64,000 bases of DNA from Rasiella rasia (GTDB lineage: Bacteria > Bacteroidota > Bacteroidia > Flavobacteriales > Flavobacteriaceae): NCBI RefSeq assembly GCF_011044175.1, contig NZ_CP049057.1, forward strand, positions 186,001 through 250,000, read 5' to 3'. Of this stretch, positions 51,890-60,608 are shown piece by piece. Positions within the stretch are counted from its first letter, which is position 1; each line of letters opens with the position of its first letter. The notes beneath the pieces were generated by a model. It saw nothing but the letters and a program-made list of their open reading frames with translations. It did no database searches and was not told the DNA's origin. Both the position numbers and the translations under genes were made by a program.

Positions 51890-53014
51890 TTGAAAATATA
51901 TTACTATCTCATCGCTTTCGTTTTTATACTTACTGGCTGCAACGAAACCAAAGAACAACCTGAGGAAAACACAACATCACAGGAAATTTCAGAAGTAAAA
52001 CAATTTCAAACTCCTGTTTTTACACTAGCCGAAGCTAATAAACTTATTGAGCTTCCACTTCACTGCGTCACCACAGAATACCCAAATAAACTCGGACAAA
52101 CAATTGGTGCCGATACAGATCTTCAACCTCCACGTTTATTACATCCTACATTTTATGGTTGTTTCGACTGGCATAGCGCTGTGCATGGCTATTGGTCTAT
52201 GGTTACATTAGTTAAAGAATTTCCAGAAATTGATAAAGCAGATGAAGTGCTTCAAATTTTAGAGCAAAACATTACCAAAGAAAAGATTGAACTGGAAGTA
52301 GTCTATTTTCAGCAAAAATTAAACACTTCGTATGAACGAACATACGGGTGGGCTTGGCTACTTAAACTTTCCGAAGCATTGCATACGTGGGACCATCCTA
52401 TTGCAAAACAACTAGAAACAAACCTAGAACCACTCACACAACTCATAGCAAACCGCTATATCGAATTTTTACCCAAATTAGTATACCCAATTCGAGTAGG
52501 GGAGCATACAAACACAGCATTTGGTCTCACATTTGCCTACGATTATGCTAAAACAACAGAACACACAGAACTTTTAAGTGCAATAGAACAACGTGCAAAT
52601 GATTTTTATGCGCAAGATATCGAATGCCCGCTACAATGGGAGCCTAGTGGGTACGACTTTTTATCGCCTTGCTTAGAAGAAATAGATATCATGCGTCGCA
52701 TACTTCCAGAACAAGAGTTTACTGCATGGATTGAATCGTTTCTCCCTTCTATGCTAGCGCCTACGTTTGCCTTAGCTCCAGGAAAAGTAAACGATCGTAC
52801 AGACGGAAAGTTGGTACACTTAGACGGACTTAATTTTAGTAGAGCATGGGTTTTGTACGGCTTAGCAAATCAGTACCCAGCATTTGGCCACCTTAAAAAT
52901 GTGGCTAATGAACACGTAGCTTACTCGTATCCTAACTTAGTAGGAGATAGTTATGAAGGTGGGCATTGGCTAGGAAGCTTTGCAATTTATACTTTAACGC
53001 AATTAGAAAATTAA
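51890..53014 (+). CDS. DUF2891 lipoprotein
   Basis: A 374-residue lipoprotein starting at TTG 51890 (signal peptide MKIYYYLIAFVFILTGC, Cys17). The DUF2891 core is recognisable from HPTFYGCFDWHSAVHGYW, TYGWAWLLKLSEAL, EPSGYDFLSPCLEE and LDGLNFSRAW, an alpha/alpha-toroid-like protein. The conserved acidic and His residues suggest an enzyme, but no reaction is known. I recall DUF2891 genes next to pyrrolidone-carboxylate peptidase genes in Firmicutes. Here it is 4 nt upstream of an Nramp-like gene and near pxpABC, which again points to pyroglutamate metabolism. Confidence 0.88.
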   Translation: MKIYYYLIAFVFILTGCNETKEQPEENTTSQEISEVKQFQTPVFTLAEANKLIELPLHCVTTEYPNKLGQTIGADTDLQPPRLLHPTFYGCFDWHSAVHGYWSMVTLVKEFPEIDKADEVLQILEQNITKEKIELEVVYFQQKLNTSYERTYGWAWLLKLSEALHTWDHPIAKQLETNLEPLTQLIANRYIEFLPKLVYPIRVGEHTNTAFGLTFAYDYAKTTEHTELLSAIEQRANDFYAQDIECPLQWEPSGYDFLSPCLEEIDIMRRILPEQEFTAWIESFLPSMLAPTFALAPGKVNDRTDGKLVHLDGLNFSRAWVLYGLANQYPAFGHLKNVANEHVAYSYPNLVGDSYEGGHWLGSFAIYTLTQLEN

Positions 53015-53018
53015 AAAT

Positions 53019-54239
53019 TTGTTTAAAAATCCACTTAAAAATATAGGCCCGGGAACGCTAATCGCCGCAGCGTTTATAGGTCCAGGAACCGTCACTGTTT
53101 GCACACTAGCGGGTGTTCAGTTTGGTTTTGAGCTCTTGTGGGCAATGGTTTTATCTATCGTGGCTACAATTGTCCTTCAAGAAATGGCAGCACGACTTGG
53201 ACTAGTAGGAGGCAATGGATTAGCTGCTACCGTAAAAGCACAAATCAAAAACCCAATAATTAGGTCCTTAGCTGTTGCACTTATTATAGCTGCAATTTTA
53301 GTTGGAAATGCCGCGTATGAAGCAGGAAATATTAGCGGAGGCGTACTAGGTCTGCAAACCATTTTAGAATCGACAACAGTTTCTGTGGGAAGTTTTAATT
53401 TGAATTATGTTAGCATCATTATTGGTATTATCGCGTTTGTACTGCTATTTATAGGAAACTATAAAGTAATTGAACGGGCGTTGGTTGCCTTGGTACTGCT
53501 TATGAGCATTAGTTTTATCATTGCGGCAGTTATGACAAATCCTAATTGGCTTTCTGTAGTAAAAGGTATGGTTTCACCTAAGGTGCCTTCGGAAAGCGTC
53601 TTAACGATTATTGCTTTGGTAGGTACCACTGTAGTGCCTTATAATTTGTTTTTACATGCCTCATTAGTAAAAGAGAAGTGGAAGGGAGCAAACCAGCTCG
53701 GGGCGGCGCGGAAAGACTTATATGTTTCAATTATTTTAGGAGGTTTGGTATCTATGTCTATTATTATTTGTGCAGCTGCTATTCAACAAACAGAAGTGAA
53801 TAATGCCGCAGATTTAGCCAAAGGCCTTGTTCCCCTCTACGGAAGTTTTGCAAAATACATCTTAAGCATCGGACTTTTCGCTGCTGGAATTACTTCTGCT
53901 ATTACAGCACCTCTTGCCGCTGCATATGTAGCTCGTGATTGTTTTGGATGGCAGGGCGGTTTGAAATCGGCACAATTCCGCAGTGTTTGGATACTTATCT
54001 TAGGTTTGGGCGTGGTGTTTTCTTCTATTGGATTTAAATCAATTACCATCATTCAAGTTGCTCAGGTAGCCAATGGCTTATTGTTACCAATAATTGCAGG
54101 GTTCTTAGTTTGGGTTGTAAATAAGCAAACGGTTCTTGGTAGTTATCGAAATAGTAGGTTCCAAAATATACTTGGCACTATTATCATTTTAGCAACCGTG
54201 ATACTAGGAGCAAGGAGCTTATGGAAGGTATTCGGATAG
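53019..54239 (+). CDS. Nramp-fold transporter lacking the canonical metal site
   Basis: A 406-residue protein with about 11 membrane helices and the Nramp/LeuT-type fold (NIGPGTLIAAAFIGPGT, TYEAGNISGGVLGL-like segment). The two metal-binding motifs are altered: DPGN of helix 1 reads GPGT (21-24) and the MPHN-like motif of helix 6 reads VVPYN (205-209). It is therefore unlikely to carry Mn or Fe in the usual way. In Bacillus an Nramp-like gene (ycsG) lies beside the pxpABC genes, as here. A role in uptake of 5-oxoproline or a related acid is a reasonable guess. TTG start. Confidence 0.88.
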   Translation: MFKNPLKNIGPGTLIAAAFIGPGTVTVCTLAGVQFGFELLWAMVLSIVATIVLQEMAARLGLVGGNGLAATVKAQIKNPIIRSLAVALIIAAILVGNAAYEAGNISGGVLGLQTILESTTVSVGSFNLNYVSIIIGIIAFVLLFIGNYKVIERALVALVLLMSISFIIAAVMTNPNWLSVVKGMVSPKVPSESVLTIIALVGTTVVPYNLFLHASLVKEKWKGANQLGAARKDLYVSIILGGLVSMSIIICAAAIQQTEVNNAADLAKGLVPLYGSFAKYILSIGLFAAGITSAITAPLAAAYVARDCFGWQGGLKSAQFRSVWILILGLGVVFSSIGFKSITIIQVAQVANGLLLPIIAGFLVWVVNKQTVLGSYRNSRFQNILGTIIILATVILGARSLWKVFG

Positions 54240-54240
54240 A

Positions 54241-54408
54241 CTAGGCGTCTTTTTCCTTTTTTCTTTCAATTAGATAAGTACCACCTAAAGTAACCATAAT
54301 ACTGGCTGTGCTAAACAATGAAAATATAGGATCATCGCCACTAAAATAAATCATTCCAGATATACAAACTATCATAAGTGCGGTAAATAAAATAACTATC
54401 GATTTCAT
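54241..54408 (-). CDS. Small two-helix membrane protein, hypothetical
   Basis: A 55-residue frame on the minus strand, from ATG at 54408 to TAG at 54241, one base beyond the Nramp stop. Two hydrophobic stretches (VILFTALMIVCISGMIYF and FSLFSTASIMVTLGGTYLI) are linked by SGDDP, and the tail is RKKEKDA. The layout is typical of small flavobacterial membrane proteins. It is convergent with the Nramp-like gene and divergent from pxpA. Function unknown. Confidence 0.6.
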   Translation of the reverse strand: MKSIVILFTALMIVCISGMIYFSGDDPIFSLFSTASIMVTLGGTYLIERKKEKDA

Positions 54409-54442
54409 ACTTTTAACTTTAATAAATAGGTAGTTACTTTTA

Positions 54443-54450
54443 TATTTTTG
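54443..54450 (+). promoter_or_regulatory. Candidate -7 promoter element of pxpABC
   Basis: TATTTTTG matches TAnnTTTG, 17 nt before the ATG at 54467. It would give pxpABC its own promoter separate from the DUF2891-Nramp transcript. Confidence 0.5.
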
Positions 54451-54466
54451 TTACACTAAGAATGCA

Positions 54467-55213
54467 ATGGTCCAAAATTTAAAATATATAGATATTAACG
54501 CAGACGTGGGAGAAGGCATTGGTAATGATGCCGATATTATGCCGTATATATCTTCTTGTAATATAGCTTGTGGAGGGCATGTTGGCGATTTAAATTCTAT
54601 GGTGCAAACTATTAGGCTTGCTAAAAAGTATCATGTGCATGTAGGAGCACATCCCTCATTCCCTGATACCGATAATTTTGGCCGAGTCTTAGTAACAATG
54701 ACTAAAAGCGAGCTTACAAATAGCATTTTTGAGCAGTTAACGCAATTTTACGCGGTATGCCAATCGGAAGAAGCAACCATACATCATATAAAACTACACG
54801 GTGCTTTATACAATTACGCCGCAAAAGATGCGCCAACGGCAGATGCAATTGTCGATGCTATTGTTGCCACTAAGGTAAGACCAACACTGTATGTTCCCTA
54901 CAATTCTGTGTTGCATAAAAAAGCAGAGAACCTGATGCCTTTGGCTTTTGAAGCATTTATTGATAGACGTTACAACGACGATTTATCGCTTGTGTCTCGA
55001 AAGCAGGGTAACGCGATTATTCATGATAAAAACAGTGCGTGGACACAGCTAAAGCAACTGGTTTTTTTACAAGAAGTAACCACAGTTTCAGGAATCAATA
55101 CATCACTTCTGGCAGATACATTTTGTATTCATGGCGATCACCCCCATGCGGTTGAAATTTTAAAGTACCTTCATGCACAATTTACAATTCACCAACTAAG
55201 GTTGCAGCGATGA
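54467..55213 (+). CDS. pxpA: 5-oxoprolinase subunit A (LamB/YcsF family)
   Basis: A 248-residue PxpA. Motifs are IDINADVGEGIGNDADIMPY, SCNIACGGHVGD, VHVGAHPSFPD and HHIKLHGALYN. Together with PxpBC it performs ATP-dependent opening of 5-oxoproline to glutamate, the damage-control route described for E. coli. Its stop overlaps the pxpB start by 4 nt (ATGA). Confidence 0.95.
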   Translation: MVQNLKYIDINADVGEGIGNDADIMPYISSCNIACGGHVGDLNSMVQTIRLAKKYHVHVGAHPSFPDTDNFGRVLVTMTKSELTNSIFEQLTQFYAVCQSEEATIHHIKLHGALYNYAAKDAPTADAIVDAIVATKVRPTLYVPYNSVLHKKAENLMPLAFEAFIDRRYNDDLSLVSRKQGNAIIHDKNSAWTQLKQLVFLQEVTTVSGINTSLLADTFCIHGDHPHAVEILKYLHAQFTIHQLRLQR

Positions 55214-55935
55214 AAGCACCAACCATATTCATTTCAACACCCCACAGCCTTTTCTTACAATGGGACGGTGCTATTTCTGAAGAAACTGAGCGAACGATTC
55301 TACAAACTACAATGGTTATACAATCTCACTTTGTTGAAGACATTATAGAGGTGGTGCCTAGCTATAAAGAGCTAGCTATCTATTTAAAACCAACTGTACA
55401 TGCTGTAGCTTTTCAAGCTAGATTGAAAGCTGTTTTACTAAAAAGTGCTCTCACCAACAGTAACACCACACGATATCTAATTACTGTGCCTGTGTGTTAT
55501 GATAAGGCCTATGGAACCGATATACAGGCTGTGGCTAATTATCATTCATGTTCGGTTACAACCGTAATTGAACGTCATAGCGCGGCCTTATATCGCGTTT
55601 CGTTTTTGGGTTTTCTACCTGGGTTTCCATATTTAACGGGGCTTCCAACGCATCTGCATACACCTCGAAAAAAAACGCCTAGACCACGTATAGATGCCGG
55701 AAGTGTTGGCATTGGGGGAGAACAGACAGGAATATACCCGCAAAATTCACCTGGAGGATGGAATATCATTGGGAAATCTCCGCTACAGTTTTTTGACGTG
55801 TCGCATAAATTACCCTCTCTTGTGCAAGCTGGAGACTTGGTAAAATTTTCTCCAATTAAATTAGATAGGTTTCAGCAAATACAAGCAGAAATTGCTGCGG
55901 GTTCGTATTCACTTCAAAAACGTGTGTATGATTGA
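55210..55935 (+). CDS. pxpB: 5-oxoprolinase subunit B (KipI-like)
   Basis: A 241-residue PxpB/KipI-type protein (allophanate hydrolase subunit 1 domain). Visible motifs are VPVCYDKAYGTDI, FLGFLPGFPYLTGLP and SVGIGGEQTGIYPQNSPGGW. In B. subtilis KipI inhibits the sporulation kinase KinA, but in a pxpA-pxpB-pxpC context the oxoprolinase role is expected. It overlaps pxpC by 8 nt. Confidence 0.95.
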   Translation: MKAPTIFISTPHSLFLQWDGAISEETERTILQTTMVIQSHFVEDIIEVVPSYKELAIYLKPTVHAVAFQARLKAVLLKSALTNSNTTRYLITVPVCYDKAYGTDIQAVANYHSCSVTTVIERHSAALYRVSFLGFLPGFPYLTGLPTHLHTPRKKTPRPRIDAGSVGIGGEQTGIYPQNSPGGWNIIGKSPLQFFDVSHKLPSLVQAGDLVKFSPIKLDRFQQIQAEIAAGSYSLQKRVYD

Positions 55936-56776
55936 AGTACTTAAACCAGGGTTATACACCAGCGTTCAGGATTTAGGTCGCATTGGTTACAGAAAACAAG
56001 GCGTTCCTTTAAGTGGCGCTATGGATTCTGAAGCGGCGCTGTTAGCAAATAAATTAGTAGGGAACCTAGCTAGTAGTGCAGTTTTGGAGTGCACCATGCT
56101 AGGCCCTACACTTCGGTTTATGAGCGCTACAACCTTTGTAGTTACTGGAGGGTCTTTTAAAATGCTGCTCAATGCTTCGGAAATATTAACCCATCAGGTA
56201 GTTTCGGCAAAACAAAACGACGTCTTAACCATTGGAACTGTAGTACGTGGTATGCGTTGCTATCTGGCAGTAGAAGGCGGTATACATACTCCTGAAATTT
56301 TAGGTAGCCGAAGCTTTTATAGTTCTATTACACCTTCAGAAGTTGTAAAAAAAGGAGATAAATTACCAATTGGCACTATAAAGCAAAATCGCGCCTCTAA
56401 GAATATTTCCGAAGTAAAAACAACGCCTTTTTCCGAAGAAATTGAAGTCTACAAAGGCTCAGAAATTAATCAGTTATCAGTAGCGCAACAAAAAGTGTTA
56501 CTAACATCTCATTTTGAAATCTCACCGCAAAGCAACCGAATGGCGTACCTTTTGGATGGCCAACATCAACTTTCGGCTTTAGAAATAATTACAGCACCAG
56601 TACAACCAGGCACCGTGCAACTAACCCCATCTGGAAAAATCATTGTGCTTATGAGAGACGCACAAGTTACGGGAGGATACGCTCGCATTTTTCAGCTAAC
56701 AGAGGCTGCGATTAATAACTTGGCACAAATGCGGGGAGGACAGCGTGTTCGGTTTAAATTAAGCGATTCCATCTAG
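55928..56776 (+). CDS. pxpC: 5-oxoprolinase subunit C (KipA-like)
   Basis: A 282-residue PxpC from ATG 55928 (MIEVLKPGLYTSVQDLGRIG). It belongs to the allophanate hydrolase subunit 2 / biotin-dependent carboxyltransferase-like family: GVPLSGAMDSEAALLANKLV, CYLAVEGGI, LGSRSFYSS and QVTGGYARI. It forms a complex with PxpB. The gene converges with the large patatin gene with 3 nt between stops. Confidence 0.95.
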   Translation: MIEVLKPGLYTSVQDLGRIGYRKQGVPLSGAMDSEAALLANKLVGNLASSAVLECTMLGPTLRFMSATTFVVTGGSFKMLLNASEILTHQVVSAKQNDVLTIGTVVRGMRCYLAVEGGIHTPEILGSRSFYSSITPSEVVKKGDKLPIGTIKQNRASKNISEVKTTPFSEEIEVYKGSEINQLSVAQQKVLLTSHFEISPQSNRMAYLLDGQHQLSALEIITAPVQPGTVQLTPSGKIIVLMRDAQVTGGYARIFQLTEAAINNLAQMRGGQRVRFKLSDSI

Positions 56777-56779
56777 CTA

Positions 56780-59371
56780 TCATAAGGTATCGTTTTTTGT
56801 AGTGATGTACCCATTAATTTCGTCGAATCGTTTTTGCAAGTAAGGGTGATTCAAAATAGAATCTACATAGCGTAAACTACTTTTACTTAAGTGGCGTGAT
56901 AATGTTGGTTCATAGCTATTCCAAGGAGAAAATAAGTTTTCACGTTCTTTATCGGTAAGATCGATTATCTGATTATTTTTTACACCAAAGAAGCTATCAA
57001 GTTTTACCCGCAAATGCTCGTTTTCTATGGTGCCACCTAGCACACCTTGCGCATCTTTCATGGTTATTTTATGCGGCATCATGAGGCGAACATAGCCAAC
57101 ATTTCTGCTGTTATCATCTAAATTTTCGAAGAAGTCACTTAGATAATTCGGAATTTTATCAAGGTTTAAACCTGTTTGTAAATCGGCTACAATATTGTCG
57201 GTTTCTTTTTCATCTATGGTAATATGGGTGCTGTCAATATTAGTTCTAAACTCTTCAATGAGATGCTTAATGTAAATACTTTTACTATTAATGATTTCTA
57301 TAAAAACTATCTTCTTTTGGTCTAGTACTTTATCATCTAACCGCAGGTAATTATACAAATCCAAACAACCAAGGAGTCCGCTATTATCAATGGCGCCAGC
57401 ATCTATAAAATGTCCAAACCCTTTGATTTTAGCAGCGGGGCTTAAAAATGGAAAACGGTTTGTGGTAGATACTGCTTGGTAAAATGGAATTGTTGTGTTT
57501 TCTGAAATATCTGCAAGATTCACCGAATTTGGAAACACCTTCTGGAAGTTTTCGCTTGCTACAGACCAGAAAATACCGCGACCACCACTTGTGCCCGCTG
57601 TATTCATAATAAGTGAGGGAAAATACCCGTTCTTAGTGTAGGCATCGGCCCAGTAAGCCCTATACGATTGATTAGAGAGCTTTTCATGGGGCTTACGCTC
57701 TATAGCATCTTGGTATTTTTTCATGGCATGGTAGGGGCGATCTTTGAGTCCGATGTTTTTGTACAGCGGCCACAATTTTCTATAAGTATCAATGCCTAAG
57801 GTAAGCGATAGGTCTAAAGAGGTGTAGTTTTGTTGTGCTAGAACGTTTATTCGCTCCTTAATTTTATCAAAATCTTTTCCCTCTTCTCTGTAAAGTCCGG
57901 TGTAGAGCGCCAAGCCCAAAGAACCGCCAGAAGCACCAGATAAGCCTATTGTTTGGTCTAGTAACTTACCATTGGTCTTTTTTTGCAACTCGTTAACCAC
58001 ATTCAGTGTCCAGACATTGGCTTTTAATCCACCTCCGTGAGATGCAATAAAAAATAGGGTACTATCTGTTTTGGTTTTTAATTTTTCAATAAAAGTAGTT
58101 TCATCTATGAGATTTTGAGATTTTGCAACGGTATCTAGTTGGTGTGTCGTTACCTCCTTATCTAGAAAGAAACCAATTGCAGCAAACGAAATAACGAGAA
58201 TAAAAAGCCCAAAGATTACTTTATAGGTTATGGTTCCAAATAAGTATAGTTTTTTCGTGACGAAGAAAAACTTATTTACACTTGCTATGATGTAGTAATA
58301 AAAATAGAAAAACGCTAGAATTATAGGAATACCGTTTAGAAGCGAACCTCCATTGCTACTAGCAACCATAGACCAAATAATAATCACAGTTGCCACAACA
58401 AAATTAAAAAAGTAAATAAGTAAGTATTTTTCTGAAACCGCTAGGGGCAACAACCATTTGAGTATTGGTTTAAAAATAGAACGGCTATGAGAAGCCTCAA
58501 AGGCATTACAAATACGGGGTAATTTAGAACGAAGCAATCTAAAAAACACATAGTTGAACATAAAAGCGTAGCTCGTAAGTAGCATAAGCAAAAGTTTGCC
58601 TAAGCTAAACTGTTTTATGACCAATGTTGTAATAAGTAAAATAACACACAGTAATGCGGTAATGGTATAATATGCTCCAAGACGTTTTAGAAGTGCATTG
58701 GTTTTATTTTGAAATTTCTCTTGGCGAACAATCATATTTTCTTTGATTGCCAGCGTTGTAATACGCTCGTATTTTGTCACTTTCTCTTTTAAGAAGATGT
58801 ACATAATAAAAGGTACAAAGAGCAGTGGGTACACAATTAAGTTCCATGTAAGTGGCGAAAAATTTTCTTCGAAGATGAGGTTAGGCATAAAACTTCGCAA
58901 GATGAAATGAATCCAAACCATATGAATTAAAATACCAATAAAGTATCTGAAATAGTGTGCAAGGTTATCAGGTACATAGCTAGATGCTGGATTTTTCGTA
59001 AACACATAGACGGTAAAGTGATGCAACGGACCAAAAATGCGAGGGATGGGCTTTTTGGGTGCCCACTTGGTATAATCCCCACTATCGTTAAGATCTGCAG
59101 CGTAGTAATTATAAATTGGATAATGAGAGAGCACAAGGGCCAGCGCATTAATAAAAAAGAACGAAAACAAAAGTGCCACCCAATCATTTTCTACCAAATC
59201 TACCATCATGGTAAATGCCTGTGCCATTTGCGTAAGCAGTAATAAAATGATGGTAATGACAAGAAGACTCAGAAAAGAAGATCTAAAAAAGTTCTTTGAT
59301 GATCTGATAAGTCGATTTACCAAACCTACCACCTTTTCAAAGAAAGGTTTGGTATTTTTTTTTGGAGACAT
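56780..59371 (-). CDS. Large membrane-anchored patatin-like phospholipase
   Basis: An 863-residue protein. The first half (about 30-430) has about nine membrane helices; the second half is a patatin domain. The nucleophile is Ser481 in GLSGASGGSLG and the partner Asp657 is in IDAGAIDNSG; SHGGGLKANVW provides the oxyanion-hole glycines. The catalytic part should face one side of the inner membrane and act on lipid substrates. It is an unusual fusion, much longer than soluble patatins (about 300 residues). It is divergent from the second signalling cassette, while the first cassette also has a patatin gene upstream. Confidence 0.9.
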   Translation of the reverse strand: MSPKKNTKPFFEKVVGLVNRLIRSSKNFFRSSFLSLLVITIILLLLTQMAQAFTMMVDLVENDWVALLFSFFFINALALVLSHYPIYNYYAADLNDSGDYTKWAPKKPIPRIFGPLHHFTVYVFTKNPASSYVPDNLAHYFRYFIGILIHMVWIHFILRSFMPNLIFEENFSPLTWNLIVYPLLFVPFIMYIFLKEKVTKYERITTLAIKENMIVRQEKFQNKTNALLKRLGAYYTITALLCVILLITTLVIKQFSLGKLLLMLLTSYAFMFNYVFFRLLRSKLPRICNAFEASHSRSIFKPILKWLLPLAVSEKYLLIYFFNFVVATVIIIWSMVASSNGGSLLNGIPIILAFFYFYYYIIASVNKFFFVTKKLYLFGTITYKVIFGLFILVISFAAIGFFLDKEVTTHQLDTVAKSQNLIDETTFIEKLKTKTDSTLFFIASHGGGLKANVWTLNVVNELQKKTNGKLLDQTIGLSGASGGSLGLALYTGLYREEGKDFDKIKERINVLAQQNYTSLDLSLTLGIDTYRKLWPLYKNIGLKDRPYHAMKKYQDAIERKPHEKLSNQSYRAYWADAYTKNGYFPSLIMNTAGTSGGRGIFWSVASENFQKVFPNSVNLADISENTTIPFYQAVSTTNRFPFLSPAAKIKGFGHFIDAGAIDNSGLLGCLDLYNYLRLDDKVLDQKKIVFIEIINSKSIYIKHLIEEFRTNIDSTHITIDEKETDNIVADLQTGLNLDKIPNYLSDFFENLDDNSRNVGYVRLMMPHKITMKDAQGVLGGTIENEHLRVKLDSFFGVKNNQIIDLTDKERENLFSPWNSYEPTLSRHLSKSSLRYVDSILNHPYLQKRFDEINGYITTKNDTL

Positions 59372-59445
59372 ATGTGGTTAGCTTTATCTAGCTAAGATAT
59401 AGACATTAAGCAAGTTACACAATAGGCTTTTTCCTATTTGAAAAA

Positions 59446-59456
59446 GGGGTTTTCCC
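59446..59456. promoter_or_regulatory. Palindrome shared with the first cassette, candidate operator
   Basis: GGGGTTTTCCC lies 77 nt before the 118-residue gene and 75 nt before the divergent patatin start. The GGGGAAAAACCC at 881-892 is its counterpart. Its position between divergent genes fits a regulator site better than a terminator. Confidence 0.35.
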
Positions 59457-59532
59457 TGTTTTTTTGTTTTTATTTTCACAACGTGCTCATTTTTTATAAT
59501 TTGAAACTTTATGAATTTCTAAAAAGTAAACT

Positions 59533-59889
59533 ATGTCTAAACCAACCAAATGTATTTCGATTGAAGAAGCTAAAGAGCTTCAGAACAACTGGATAACGTC
59601 ACGTGGAGCTACAATTACGAGCAGTCGCGGCGCGCAAGATGCATCAGATTTCACCTTCAGTTTAGCCGAAATGGAAGAGTTTTTAGCCTATGTGAGGGCA
59701 GAATCTGCAAAACTAGGAGTGTTAAATCCAGGAATTCGAATTTATTTTGCGGCTTACAATAATAGTAAGTCTACAAAGGCCACTGTGTTTCTAGCACCCA
59801 CCAACGGAAGTGATGAAAATGCATCGAATAATTATGATATTGATCCTTTGAATAGGAGCAATACAGGTTGGCCACCTAACGAATACTAG
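59533..59889 (+). CDS. Small protein of signalling cassette 2, unknown function
   Basis: A 118-residue soluble protein with no signal peptide (an in-frame stop lies just before the ATG). It is a shortened paralogue of the lipoprotein at 1040-1783: CISIEEAKELQNNWITSRGA, FSLAEMEEFLAYVRAESAKL and GIRIYFAAYNN align with the middle of that protein. The lipoprotein anchor and Gln-rich tail are missing. The gene heads a cassette with the same order as the first. Its stop overlaps the next start by one base. Confidence 0.8.
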   Translation: MSKPTKCISIEEAKELQNNWITSRGATITSSRGAQDASDFTFSLAEMEEFLAYVRAESAKLGVLNPGIRIYFAAYNNSKSTKATVFLAPTNGSDENASNNYDIDPLNRSNTGWPPNEY

Positions 59890-60608
59890 TGGAATTAAGT
59901 GATTTTATACTAAATATGATTCCTGTCTTGCTCCTTGAAATAGTTGCAGCAAGTGCGGGAGTATATTATTTAAGAAAGAGGCGAGGAGATAGAGCAGAGA
60001 AACTTCTTGTCGCTTTCTTGTGGTACACTGTTTTTAATGAAATTCTTAGTAGCTACGCCGGCATCGCCTATTTTTCAAACTATGAAATTTTCGGATTTAT
60101 AGAGCATACCGTATTTAGGAATAATTATTGGCTAGGTAATTGTCAGTTACTTGCTGGTAATATTGTATACGTATACTTTTTTTCAAGTAAACTAAATAAA
60201 ATTCAAGCAAAGAAGGTTTTAAACGTACTTACAATACTTATGGTGATGGCTGTGTTGGTAGATTTTACAATGAGTAATTTCTTCGATGCATTTTCTAAAG
60301 TATCTACAATTTTTGGTAGCCTTTTAATACTGTTGGCGATTTTGTTGTATTACCTCGATTTGCTTGCTTCAGAAAAGTTGCTAAACCTTTCCTATAATTT
60401 GGCGTTCTATATTTCTGTAGTTTTACTAATACATACCTTGTGTACATCGCCGTTAGACTTCTTATCTAACTACTTCAAAACCTCTACAGGAAACGAATTA
60501 TTTGTTTCGTTTAGAGTGTATACATTGTTCTTTTTAAATATCTTGCTTTACCTAACCTATACTATAGCTTTTATATTATGCTCGAAAAAGAGGCACTTGT
60601 CTTATTAG
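59889..60608 (+). CDS. Seven-helix membrane protein of signalling cassette 2
   Basis: A 239-residue protein starting at GTG 59889, with about seven transmembrane helices and little soluble sequence. It occupies the same place and has about the same size as the membrane protein at 1798-2448. Identity between them is low in the helices, and the shared pattern is mainly topology. It overlaps the kinase gene by 31 nt. I infer that it is the sensor partner of the kinase. Confidence 0.8.
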   Translation: MELSDFILNMIPVLLLEIVAASAGVYYLRKRRGDRAEKLLVAFLWYTVFNEILSSYAGIAYFSNYEIFGFIEHTVFRNNYWLGNCQLLAGNIVYVYFFSSKLNKIQAKKVLNVLTILMVMAVLVDFTMSNFFDAFSKVSTIFGSLLILLAILLYYLDLLASEKLLNLSYNLAFYISVVLLIHTLCTSPLDFLSNYFKTSTGNELFVSFRVYTLFFLNILLYLTYTIAFILCSKKRHLSY

